A stretch of 64,000 nucleotides of DNA from contig JADFUC010002431.1 in NCBI GenBank assembly GCA_019722365.1, positions 1,054,001 through 1,118,000 of the forward strand, read 5' to 3'. The notes beneath the pieces were generated by a model. It did not search any database and was not told the DNA's origin. It saw nothing but the letters and a program-made list of their open reading frames with translations. This DNA comes from Lithospermum erythrorhizon (lineage: Eukaryota; Streptophyta; Magnoliopsida; Boraginales; Boraginaceae). Both the position numbers and the translations under genes were made by a program. Of the stretch, positions 25,711 to 37,508 are shown one piece after another; positions within the stretch are counted from its first letter, which is position 1, and each line of letters starts with the position of its first letter.

Positions 25711-26115
25711 AGTATTCTGATGTCGTATGAAATTTAATATGTGATATATTATGTATATAAAAATTATCTTAAAGTTAGTCAAATGCAAAAGTGATTGGTT
25801 TATTTATATTTAAGTTTAATGGGCTTATTAGGTATTATAGTAGTATGGGTTAATATGTGCTTAGAAGCAGTTATGATTATTAGATGATGAAACAATAATG
25901 TCCTTAGAAATACTATATTTTTTTATATATAGGTGCTAGGATTGGTCACGTGTTATGATTTTACATTAACTACGTAAAATTCTTGAAAGAGCCTTGTAGG
26001 AAGTGTATAAATTGGAAGATAAATCCCGATTCTTGTCCCGTGGAGCAATGCAGCTTCGATATTATGTTTTATCAGTGTCCCAGTATGAAGTATTGCTCGT
26101 AAATTAAATTTAACA
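25711..26115 (+). repeat. 5' LTR of the first Copia element
   Basis: Aligned by eye to the copy at 31469-31848. The left border is uncertain by about ten bases because the first 15-20 bases have diverged. The element was probably transcribed from this LTR; TTTTTTATATATAGG near 25918 is the likely TATA region. Confidence 0.7.
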
Positions 26116-26117
26116 AT

Positions 26118-26130
26118 TGGTATCGTGGCC
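26118..26130 (+). promoter_or_regulatory. Primer-binding site of the first Copia element
   Basis: TGGTATCGTGGCC follows the 5' LTR by two bases. It resembles TGGTATCAGAGC, the complement of the 3' end of plant initiator Met tRNA, where minus-strand DNA synthesis of most Copia elements is primed. Confidence 0.7.
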
Positions 26131-27156
26131 GGCGCCCCATGTGGATTAGTTGATTATTAAATTTCAGTTAATTGTTGTCTTATACTATAATCCGCATGAA
26201 AAAAAAAGTGAAGTGTTTTTACAGTTCTGGATTTTGTATACTAGCATGTTAACTGAAAAAATTCTAATGCTCTTTTGAAGTTGAAGAAGTAGTATCTATT
26301 GGGGAATTTAGATTTCAGTCGTGTTCATATTATTATTACTATCATGTCAAGTGAAAATGTTTTGTTCGATCTGACGTAATGGCTATTATATTTTCTTTCA
26401 CCTGTTCGAACATACGGAGTAATAAAGTGCACATAGATTGACCAAGTAATAAGTAGCCGATTATGTCAATATTTTGTTAGCAGTAAGTTTACCATTTTTT
26501 TTTGTTTCGCTGCGAATTACATACAAATTATGATTTATTTTATTGGCTTATATATTTATATATGCGGTATTGTATGTTGTTATGATTATAGTGAATTTTT
26601 CATGTTTATTTTTATAGCGTAATTAATAACGATAATGAGGGCAAAATAAATATGAAGTTATAAATTAAGGTTAATAATCATATTTAATTCTTGGCAATTA
26701 TTATTAATATTGGAATTAATTTATTGAAACAATAAGTTGCCAAAGTAACCTCTTTTGTGTAGATGAATTAATTCTCATATTAAGACGGTTTTGTGTGTTT
26801 GAATTAAATACGTTCTTGTCAATCCCAAATGAGGATTATTAATTTGTAGGATTTTAAACGTACACATTAATAAATATGTAACAATTATAAATTTTCCATG
26901 TGAATGGTAAGTCGGTCCAAACAAAGACTTAATATTTGGCCGGATATTATTGTTAATATTTGATTCTTTAAATCAAAAGTACCAACTTTACAAGTTAATT
27001 TTTCGGTCAAAGACTAAAATTAATAAATCTTAAGAGTATCTTGTCATGGGATTAAGCCAACATTGAATTTGATTATTATATTCTCATCATATATAAATTT
27101 TAATGTGAGCTTTATTATATTCGATTATCTTACATTTTACCATTATATCTGTAGAA

Positions 27157-28495
27157 ATGTCAGCTACATCATTTACTAAATGGGACCAACTTTGGGAGGC
27201 TGGAAAGAAAATATTAGTAGTAATCTTGGCTGTATGGATCTTGTTGCTTTAAGAGTGGATACGCCAGGTTACTGCTGCAGTGAAATGCAGATTGATCAAA
27301 AGCGGGACTTTGAGAAGTGAGATCGTTCAATAAATGTGTGTCCTGTGATGATGATCATAGGCATTGGAATTCGAGAGGAATCATTTAGGGGTTACGTGCG
27401 GTGAGGCCTTTGCCAAAGAGTTCCTTGAACAAATTGAGCAACGTTTTGTTAAAAACGATAAGGCAGAAATAAGTTCAACTTTGTTGAACTTAATTTCTAC
27501 AAGGTATAAGGTACAAGGAACATAGGGGAGTGCATTACGTGATAATATAAATGCCTTGAAACTAAAGACAACTTTAAGTTAGACTGTCGATGACTTGTTG
27601 GTGCATTAGTTTGATCTCTTCCTAAAATAATTTAGTCGGTTTAAGGTTAATTTCTATTTGTCAAAAGGAGAAATGGTCTCTTATTTCGTATCTGGGTATT
27701 GTTAAAGAAGAGGAAAGAGTTAAAAAGCGAAGGCGAAAGTGCTCATTTGGTAAGTGCATTTAAAGGCAAGCAAAACAAAAGGAAAATTGATAAGGAAGCT
27801 GCAAGTGCTCCAGCAGAAAAGAAACAACAACTGATAGCTTTGAAGGTGTTAGTTGTTACTTTTGTAAAATTTCGCTGAACACGTAAGAAGGATTGTGCAA
27901 ATATCGCATGGCGTGCAAAGAAAGATGCATGCGGTTTTGTGGTTTGTTACGAGGTTAATTTAACCCGGTGCACAGCATACTTGAATTAGGTAGATTACGG
28001 TGCTCTTCTTTATAAATTATTACATGCGGGGTTACTGAATTGTCGACATTCAGTGATAAAGAAAAGATTCATTTATGTGGGTGATGGCAAATCGAGTTAA
28101 GGTTGAAGCAATAGGAACATTTAGATTGTTACTAAGGCGGTTCTTATTTGGATTTGAAAGATACTTTTCATTACCGTCTTTTTAGAGCGGAATTTCAGTT
28201 TCTATTTCTCACGTTGGACAAATCGTATTCTTGTTCATTTAGAAATAATCAGTTTACTCTATCTTTAAATTCAGATATTATTGGTACTGGTTCTTTGTCT
28301 TACTATGACAATCTATATTTGCTTGACACTATTGCTTCTTATAATGAAATCTTGCATACAAGTTTAAGAGGTACAAAGCGAAAATTAACTAATGAGAATT
28401 CTGCTACATTATGGCACAAACGTTTAGGGCATATATCTAAACAAAGAATTGAAAGGCTTGTGTCAAATAGAATTCTTGATTCCCTTGTTTTTTAG
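27157..28495 (+). pseudogene. Copia gag, protease and gag-pre-integrase remnant
   Basis: The frame starts MSATSFTKWDQL at 27157. AEISSTLLNLISTRYKVQ near 27465 is typical of the gag core, and a damaged zinc knuckle (CYFCK ... CKYRMACK) lies near 27855. The last open stretch, 28148-28495, is gag-pre-integrase with LWHKRLGHISKQRIERLV. Several frameshifts and stops separate these parts, so no polyprotein can be made. Confidence 0.75.
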
Positions 28496-28499
28496 ATTT

Positions 28500-30740
28500 T
28501 TGAACTGTGTTGGACTGTATTAATGGGAAACAAACAAACACAAGGAGATTTGGAAACCCAGTCGGGTATGGGGTGTCTTAGAGCATTCATACGGACATAT
28601 GGCGGATCATTTCCTACACCGGCTAGAAATGGTCAACATTATTTTATAACGTTAACATACTATCAGTCTAAATCAGTGAGGGTGGAAAGCCAAGCAACAG
28701 TGGGTCGTTAGATGGAGCCGTGGTGGAGAATACTATGGTAGATATAGCGGATCGGTGGAAACGGCGTCCGGGGCCATTTGCAATTCCTAGAGGAGTGTGG
28801 AATCGTACACCAATGCACCCGTGCAGGATCTTACCATGAATGGGGTAGGCTGAGGCGTAAGCAGAACATTAAAAGACATAGTGAGGTATGATTACCGAGA
28901 TCACTACGGGAGAGGCACTTAAGACTGCAGCTTATATCTTAAATCGAGTTCCTACTAAAGCAACTACTAAAACCCCTTATGAATTATGAATTTGATGCTT
29001 GACCCGGTATAAGACAACACGTTTGGGGATCGGTGAGAAGCGAACCTTATAAGCTAAATGAAAGAAAGCGGATAAAAGCGGTTAGTGGCTACTTTGTTGG
29101 ATACTACGAGCGATCAAGAGATATTTATGATCCCACTACCCGAGATCAATTTTTTGAGGCGAAATGCCCGATTCTTTGAAGATCTTGAGTTTGGGGGAGA
29201 GATATTAGGGATTTAGATCTTTGAGAGGATTTAGTTTCCGCTTCCGTCCATTGTTGACAACAATGATCAAGAGAGATCTGCGATTGTTGGAATTGTTGTG
29301 AAGCTTGATCGACAACGGCAAACGAAATCAAAAATCATTCCATCCAAGAGATCGACATGTTACGCGTGTCATTCCGAAGAACAAACTCAGCGTCTCGAGA
29401 ATAAATGCCATTAAGGAGATCCATTAGAGAAAAGGAGAAATGCGATTCACGATGGGTGTTATATTATATTTCTTCGGGGAACATGAAGATGGTATTGAAT
29501 TCTGATATAGTCGATCAACTTCACTTGAGCCATGCAAAGTTCTAACTCTCGAGGTGGATTGATGCCATGAATGAGAGAATTAAGTCCATGAACAATGGTG
29601 TATGGGATCTCGTTGTATTACGAGAAGGTGCGAAGCCTATTGGTTGTAAGTGGATATTTACAACTAAAAGGATTCCGCGAGGGTAATATAGCGGATATAA
29701 AAAACTTCGCCTTGTTTCAAAGGATTTACTCAAAGGAGGCTGATTATAAAGAGACTTTCTCTCGGTTTAAAGTCGAAAGACTCTTTCGAGGATAATAATA
29801 ATGGCTTTGGTGGCACATTTTGATCTTGAGTTACATCGAGATGGATGTAAAGGCTGCGTTTCTCGATGGTAACATTGATGAGACAATTATATGATGCGGC
29901 AGAAACTTTATCAGTGATTCCAAAGAAAAGTGGTATCTGAAACTAAAAGAGAAATCCATATGACTCGAGGCTGAGAGCTTCTCGTCGATAGTATTTTGAG
30001 TTTGCATGGAAGTAATCTCTCTTTTGGTTTTGGGGTGAATCTTTGTTGAAGATTGTATATACATAAGTTCGAGTGGGAGAAAGCAGTGTATATGTTGATG
30101 ACATATTGCTTGCCGATAATGATATACAATTATTGCGTAGAAACGAGCTTTCTGTCGAATAAATTTGAAATGAAAGATCTTGGGGAGCATCCTTTGTATT
30201 AGGAATTGAGATACATCGAGGAATGTTCTCGAGGTATTCTTGGATTGCTCCTTGAGGAACTATATAGAGAAAATTCTCAAGGTTTATGCGAGATTGTAAA
30301 CCGGGGAATACCCCACGTAGCAAGGAGATAAGTTCGGTCTGTCCAATGTCCCAAATGATTTTGAAAACCAAATGCAAGAGGTTCCATATGCTTCAGCAGT
30401 GGGGAGCCTTATGTATGCTCAGGTTTGTACGCGTCCGGATATTGCGTACATTGTTGGCATGTTAGGCAGATACTTATGCAATCCGGGTTTGGATCACTGG
30501 AAGACAGTCAAAAGGGTAATGCGATATCTTCAGAAGCATTCTTGTCTTTCGCATATAAGAGATCAGTCGGATAGAATCGTTGGGTGCCTTTCCCGACTCG
30601 GATTATCTTTGGATGCGAGGCAGTTCGGATCACACTTAGGGTATGTTTATTTGGTTCTTTGGAGGTATATCTGGAAGAGTGCCAAGCAGGAACTTATAGC
30701 AACTTCTACTATGGAGCGAGTTTATAGCATGTTTTGAGGA
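28500..30740 (+). pseudogene. Copia integrase trace, reverse transcriptase and RNase H remnant
   Basis: Short pieces in different frames are recognisable: GSFPTPARNGQHYFITL (integrase start, about 28600), RWIDAMNERIKSMNNGVWDL and GAKPIGCKWIF (RT start, about 29555), YVDDILLAD at 30091 (RT active site) and VPYASAVGSLMYAQVCTRPD at 30387 (end of RT). AKQELIATSTME near 30680 is the RNase H part, but its usual acidic residues are damaged. Confidence 0.75.
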
Positions 30741-31468
30741 GGCATCGATCATGCTTTATGGGCTGCCGGAATTTGAGTATTTGGATTCTGAATAGTAGAT
30801 GATGATGAAAGACCACTAAAGATTTTTTGTGACAATAGGTGCAGGTGTTTGTATTCTAATAACAACAAGTTCGTCAAAGTCAAGCACGTTGACATTAAGT
30901 TTAGGGTTGTTAAAGAAAGGGTTAAGTGGAAAAATGTCTATTGAACATATTGGAACAAACTCACGTAGTTCGCGGATCCACTTACTAAGAGTTACCGCTG
31001 ATGTCTTTTCGTGAGCATACTTTGCTCGTATAAGATTGTGATGTCATTTGATGATGTTAGGGGTTTAGTGGGAGTTTGTGTTAGAATGTTCATTTGTTAA
31101 GGAACATAAATTTTGGTTTTGGATTTTATGTTTACGCGAGAAATAAGTTTTGATCTATGGTTATTTATGATATATATTTTTGTATGATCTCACTTAGTCA
31201 GTAGGACTAGTTGGAAATAGATATGTTAAGATCACATTACATGTAATTTCCATGCTACACATCCATACTTGATCTATGTCATTTGGTTATGTCCATATAC
31301 GTGATCATTGAGGACTTAGTCACGATAGAGATGACAAAAGTTTCAATGGTTCTATGTTGGCATAATTAATGGACGAGATTGTTTAGTGATACCTTTGGTT
31401 ATGATAATATTTTGAGCTCCTAAGGTTATCACGTATTACATAAGGAAATACGTGTGCCGAGTGGGAGG

Positions 31469-31848
31469 TGTTAGAGTGTAATCGTGTGAAATTTGCGTGT
31501 ATTATAATATGTGTATAAAAGCTATCTTAAAGTTAGTCCGTAAAAGTGATTGGTTTATTTATATTTAAGTTTATTGGGCTTATTAGGTATTGTAATTAGT
31601 ATGAGTTAATATGTGTAGAAGCTTAGGTTATGATTATTAGATGATGAAACAATAATGTCGCTAGAAACGCATATTTTCCTATATATAGGTATTCTGATTA
31701 AAGATCGGTCGTATAGTTTTATTCTTTACATTCGAATTCTTGAAAGAAGCAGGAGGAGGCGTATAGGGTGAAAAGATCAATCTCACGGTTTTATGTTTTT
31801 ATCGATTAAATACAATATGAAGTATTAGGCACTAAATTACATCTAACA
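31469..31848 (+). repeat. 3' LTR of the first Copia element
   Basis: It starts TGTTAGAGTG directly after the purine-rich GAGTGGGAGG and ends ATCTAACA. It is alignable by eye to 25711-26115 over its whole length, with many substitutions and small gaps. Confidence 0.7.
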
Positions 31849-34845
31849 AAAGAGCATCCATAAAGAAAATGAAGGAATTTAACAAAGTAGTAGTTGGCAA
31901 AGGCTTAATACTACTATAGTTTCGTACCATAATATATACTCAAAATTAAACATACTTCATGAGGCTGTAGGCTTGTAGTTGGAAAACATTACTCCATCCA
32001 TTCAAGAAAATTGGCGTGTGTGATTTTCAATTGTCATAGAATAATAAAATCCATGATATATATTACTCCGTAATTGATACATATAACACTGATTTAAAAC
32101 ATAATTATCATATAAATTATCAAATAACATGTCGTGTATAGAAAATATTCTTATTCAATATGTAAAAGTTTGACAATCAAAATTTAAAACTTGATAGTAA
32201 TTTTTTTGGATGAACGTAATTATTTACTACGCATTTACGGAGTATATAAAGTATTCTCTCAGTCCTTTAATTATCGTTTGATTTTTTTGAAATTGAGCTT
32301 TGTGTCAATTATTAATTATTACTTATTTTAAAAATATAAAATTTATATAATTAGATTTGTCTTTTAAAAATCTTTTCGTAATATTAATTTTTAAATTTTT
32401 TAATAATATATAACTAAAGAGTAATTGAAGATCAAAAATTTATTTCGATATATAAGAAAGTTAATTAAAATGGATATAAGGTAATAGGTAGTAATTTAGA
32501 AGTTGTGTACTGCTTCTAGAAGTTGCACAACAATCAGCAAATGCCTTTCCAGTCAAGATCATAACCGTGCCATCATATCTATGTCATCATCCATTGACCT
32601 CTTCAGCTCTTCTTTACATAAAATTGCTTAGAATATAGTACTATCCAAACTGATTATTTCAGAAATTAAAATAAGATGCCTATTCATCATCTTAAAAGAG
32701 AAAATAAAGTACTTATATAGAGTTTACCAATAGTCCAATACTAGTAAATAACAATAAAACCAAAACAAATTTGCACCACCTTTATAATAATTGCATTTTA
32801 ATTTTATTAATTACTACTCTTGTTATATTTTTTTTTATTCTTTAATTCAGTGACGGAGCCACATGGTGTCCGGACACTACTAAAATATGAAGTACCCTAA
32901 AGGTGATTAAAAATTACTAGTGATGCTTGGGTTCGAATCACATGCTTTTTATGCCTTTGTTAATGGTTGTGTTTATTTCGTTTCGATTTAATAATTCTTA
33001 AATTCTGACTTATCTAAAATTTAAAAAGTAGATATTCTAATAGGAATTAACTACTCCTCCCTCCATTTTTTTTGACGATTGCGTATATCGAGTTAGAACT
33101 TTGACTATCAATTATACTTAAACTATATGTTCAAAAATTATAAGAAAATAATATTATGGCCCATTTTGACGAATCTAATGATATAGCTTTTATATTTATT
33201 AAAATAAATAATAAGTAATTAGTAATTAATGGTCAAAATTTCACCTCGATATATGAAAAGCGTCAAATAAAAAAAACGAGGTAGTATTAAGTATTAAATC
33301 ATCACTTTTATCACTGCGTATAAAAATAAGATTATCAATTGGAATGGAATCTTCGGCGCATATGTCACGATTTGAGGATGATCATCATATACATTTAGCG
33401 TATATATACTTTTATATAATTTTAACGTCCGCTTTTTAGTGCGTTATTTATTTATCTCGATTACATGTTTAATGATTGAATGTATCGTTGAATAACGATT
33501 ATTTTTTATTGATTTTGCGTGTACAAATTTTATGATTCAATTCACAAAAATATGCATCATATATTATATATTATTAATTTATTACTCATTTAAATTGATA
33601 TGGTTTAAATCGTATAATAGATTTTGATCTTTAATAATTTGTGTAAGTTAAATAATAATATATATTTTATGTAGAATTATTATTATTATTATTATTATTT
33701 AATTCCATGCAAATAATGAATTTTATATATTGGGATCCTGAAAATTTAAATTATCTTTTTTAAATCATAAATTTAAGCGGCGTCAAATTGTTTGTATTAC
33801 AGGGAATTGATGAACATCGGTCAGTCAATTACACTTTTTAAATCATGTCAGATTAAATCGATACGTTTAATTTAGAGTACGTCAAATTATTAAGTAATAT
33901 TTGTATCTACATGGGCATCTGATTTCGTATAATATCTACTACATGGACATTGTATTTTATTATAATTTTTATATTATATTTAAAGAGTTATTTGTGATCA
34001 GTATTCACTTCAAAAATAAAAATATTAATTAGGAAAAAATTCAAAAGGAGTGTAAGTTTATACATAGTTTTTTTTTTTAAAAAACCAGCCGCCGCCCCAA
34101 GTTTATCATAGTTTTAGAATAATTTCAAATCAAACGTAAAATGTATCGAATATTTGAAAAATGTCGATTGCGTATGTAAATTAATATCGCCGCGTCTCGC
34201 TTTCTTAGTAACATACTAAAAAACAAAAAACCTAGCAACCATTATCAAATCATCACGTTTTAATATCTTGTTCGGTACGCGCCCGTGGCAGTGTAAGAAA
34301 GTAAGATAATTATAATTGGGTTTGAATAGTGACCATTATTTATGTTGTAATTATCGCCTCGTGTCGGTTCGGCGATAAGCAAAGCAAAGTTCAAGTTATT
34401 AGTTTAAAATTATGTTTGTTTTTGGTGTAAGATATATGAATAAATGATTGAATTTATTTTTTGATATATTTCACTCGTTATGATTATAGTTCGTCATAAA
34501 AAAAAAACTAAAATATATATAGTCAATAATAATAGGGCCATGTCATTAAAGTCTCTTTCATAGCTAGTTAACTTCAAACTTGACTATATTTTATGCATTT
34601 ATGAAATAATATATACATTTCTCTCTAATAACTATACATTATTACCTCACTATTTGTAAATGTAGCTCATCAAAAGTGTCATAACAATTTCAGCAGTTGA
34701 CCAAATTATAATTTCAGCCTCAAGGCAAACCATCATGATGACTTCAGTTTGATGTCATTTCACAAAGGTCCATCAAGCACCATATGGAGCCCACCCTTAC
34801 ATTCTTTATCCTCTTCTTGTTTGTTGTTTCCTTGATTCAAACGCA
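31849..34845. other. Spacer with MITE traces and pirin promoter
   Basis: No gene is recognised. One MITE-like element is listed at 33052-33286; a second, more decayed one lies around 32250-32487 (CTCTCAGTCC...AATTATCG against GATATATAAGAAAG...). An (ATT)n microsatellite occupies about 33674-33700. The last few hundred bases are the presumed pirin promoter. Confidence 0.4.
33052..33286. mobile_element. Stowaway-like MITE
   Basis: The ends TACTCCTCCCTCCATTTTT and AAAAAACGAGGTAGTA form an inverted repeat of the CTCCCTCCGT kind with TA target sites. The length is about 235 bp, with an AT-rich non-coding core. The inner ends (TTTGACGATT against GCGTCAAAT) also pair. Confidence 0.6.
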
Positions 34846-34853
34846 TATAAATA
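34846..34853 (+). promoter_or_regulatory. TATA box of the pirin gene
   Basis: TATAAATA lies about 90 bp before the chosen start at 34944. The ATG at 34866 is only 13 bp after it, probably upstream of or at the transcription start, so the later ATG is preferred. Confidence 0.6.
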
Positions 34854-34943
34854 GAGCTACTTGCAATGTTTAAACACACAAAAACAAGTTATCATAAAAA
34901 ATTCTTACATAACTTAGTTTTTTTTTCAAGAAAAAAAGTAATA

Positions 34944-36488
34944 ATGTCTTCTTCTGATAGTCAATTATTTGGGTTTGATCAGCCTAGGTTGGTTGTCAAG
35001 AAAATCTCACCAAGGCCTCAAATGGAAGGTGTAGGTGCTGTTGTCAGGAGAAGCATTGGAATGTAATGTTTGAGAAAATCTAAACTTGTGATGTTGCAGT
35101 TTTTGTCAAGAATGGATGTTCATTTTATGTTTCTTCTTGCCTTGCATTTATTTTCAGGCATGAGCTGAAGAATCTTGATCCATTCCTGATGTTGGATGAA
35201 TTTGAAGGTTAGAATGTGTATCAATTAGGCTAAATGATATTACCAAATTTCTGCGATTAAATTGGCAGGGTATTAGGAGTGTCGGATACAGTTTCGGTGT
35301 TATCATGAGGATATAAGGCGTGTCTGTCAGATGCGCCTAACTAGCACCGACAGGCGGAGGCTTTATTTAGTAAAAATAAGGCATGCCATGATTTTACATA
35401 TGAAATAATCCGTCCATGTAAAATGATCATTGACCAAGTCTCATTTCATCATATGTTGACTGATTCTTGACTATTTTCATCTGTAGTTACACCACCTGCT
35501 GGATTTCCAGAACATCCTCATAGAGGTTTTTCCATAATTCCTTCTGTTCAGTGTTGTATTCTTAATTTGGAATTTTTTTAACTTATGTTCTCTGATTTGC
35601 AGGTTTTGAGACGAGTTACATACATGTTAGAGGGAGCCAGCAATCATCAAGATTTTGCCGGTCATAAGGGTACGATTAGGACCGGAGATGTGCAGGTACA
35701 TGATAATTGATACTTTGCATCTGCCCTTGTTTGATTCTGTTGTTATTCGAGTTCCTGGGACCATCTTCTTCTTCTTCTTCTTGTAATATTGTTGGGAAAT
35801 TTATGCATGCAGTGGATGACAGCAGGAAGAGGTATTGTTCACTCAGAAATGCCAGCAGGAGAAGGCATTCTGAGGGGACTGCAACTCTGGGTGAACCTAT
35901 CTTCGAAGGACAAAATGTAAGATATCAATGAATATGAGTGTTCTCCATTTGTTCAAGATTAAGTTGAACTAGTTTATTTCATGATAATATAACTGTTGCA
36001 GGATAGAGCCAGGGTACCAAGAATTGCCAAAGGAAAGTATCCCAATGGCAGAAAAGGACGGTGTCGAAGTCAGAGTGATAGCCGGGAAAGCTATGGGAGT
36101 TCGGTCTCCAGTTTATACCCGAACACCTACAATGTTCATTGATTTCACCCTGCAGCCAAACACTGAGTATCATCAGACCATCCCAGAATCATGGAATGCT
36201 TTCGTGTACATAGTCGAAGGCGAGGGGTACTTTGGCATACCAAATGGCAAACCTGTACCAGCTCACAATCTCTTGGTTCTTGGCACTGCAGGTGAGGGCC
36301 TAAGTGTGTGGAACAATTCTGTTGAGCCACTAAGGTTCGTTTTGGCTGCTGGTGAACCGATCAACGAGCCTATCGTTCAATATGGTCCGTTTGTGATGAA
36401 CACGGAAGCTGAGATCCAGCAGACTATTGAAGATTTCCAGTACTGCAAAAATGGATTTGAAAATGCTAGGTATTGGCAAGCAGAATGA
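34944..36488 (+). CDS. PRN: Pirin-like cupin protein, with a 1-bp frameshift in exon 4
   Basis: Six exons: 34944-35062, 35158-35207, 35487-35525, 35603-35695, 35813-35916, 36002-36488, all GT-AG. Without one extra base in exon 4 they give 891 bp, 296 aa, the usual plant pirin size. Conserved parts in order: [73 protein letters not shown], then the C-terminal cupin with [17 protein letters not shown] and FVMNTEAEI. The HPHRG and later His/Glu residues would bind the metal. Plant pirins are small cupins tied to signalling and lignin or seedling responses; their activity is not settled. Oddity: GAGACGAGTTACA (35609-35620 region) has one base too many, so the frame breaks soon after residue 71 unless this is a consensus error. 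The gene is convergent with RABA5. Confidence 0.88.
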
Positions 36489-37508
36489 AGAGACAACTGA
36501 AGACACTCAACAATTTAGGAGATCCAATAGTTTGACATTAGTTTCATTATCTATACTGTTAATCCTTTATTCTCCAACAAAGAAAGGATTTAGCAATCAT
36601 GTTCAACAAAAAAAGAGTTATTTTCTTTTTCCCCCTTTTACAGATGGAGCAAGTTAAAAGGTTTCTAGAAGTCTGAAGTCTTTACTGACAAGATCATTCT
36701 GACCTGCTTGATAATTTCTAAGTGTTAATGATATTGCCACAAAAGTAATTACACTTTTCCATAGGTGATGATTTTATTTGAATATTTCTGATACATGTAC
36801 TTTATCCATTTTTTAGCTATGGTGGATATGAAGATTCTGTTGCATTTTGTGGATTTTGGGGTTCCCAAAAGCCAAACCAATTAGTCTAGCAGTACTTAAT
36901 GAATCTTTCCATTCTTTGCACTCAACTAACAAATTACCATCTACCAGCTACCATTAGCAGTTTAGCACTCATACATAATGGTCTTTTTGGTACAAGAAAA
37001 TTTTGGGTGCCATATATTGCTGTTAAATGCCTAACCACATAAAATTGTTGTTGGCTATTACTGCTATCTTTTTTGGATTCTCTCCACCATTGGGATCTAA
37101 ATCTATGCTATCTTAACTCAATTAACAATATTTCAACCCAGTTGCCATCAAGAATTTCTGAATGTTGGAAGTGATGCACTACCTTTTACATCTAAAATGG
37201 AACTTGGAAGACTATATTTAGATGTGCTGAAACATTCAACACAATAATAAATGTAAAAGAGCATGAAAATAACAAAATATGGGATGAAAGCAACCACAGA
37301 ATAATGATTGCTCCCCAGAAAATCTCAAAATATAAGAACATATGAATTCAAGAACCAGAAAATCCATGAAATGCTATATTAGCATCTCCTACACCTCCAT
37401 ATAATAACTAGTCTTTCCTGTAGTCCCTCGACAAAGAAATGATGACAATAAATAAAGAATTTTGAGAAAGAATCTGACTTGTATAAATTGGTGTATTACT
37501 ATGTAAAA
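36489..37508. other. Convergent 3' ends of the pirin and RABA5 genes
   Basis: About 1 kb between two stop codons on opposite strands. It should hold both 3' UTRs, and no other gene is seen. Confidence 0.45.

Larger units (their letters stand above)
25711..31848 (+). mobile_element. Decayed Ty1/Copia retrotransposon, about 6.1 kb
   Basis: The two direct LTRs are 25711-26115 and 31469-31848; both end in TAACA. They share long words such as AAGTGATTGGTTTATTTATA and GATTATTAGATGATGAAACA. A primer-binding site like the initiator Met tRNA complement (TGGTATCGTGGCC) starts at 26118. Domain order is Copia: gag from about 27157, gag-pre-integrase, a trace of integrase, reverse transcriptase with YVDDILLA at 30091, then RNase H. 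The frames are broken many times and part of the integrase looks lost. The LTRs differ at many positions, so the insertion is old. A second PPT-like GTGGGAG before TGTTAGAA occurs at 31069, about 400 bp ahead of the LTR start used here. Confidence 0.85.

Noticed and set aside
34866..34943. Upstream ATG in frame with pirin, adding 26 residues
   Set aside because: It lies only 13 bp after the TATA box, and the added residues are basic and unlike the family N-terminus.
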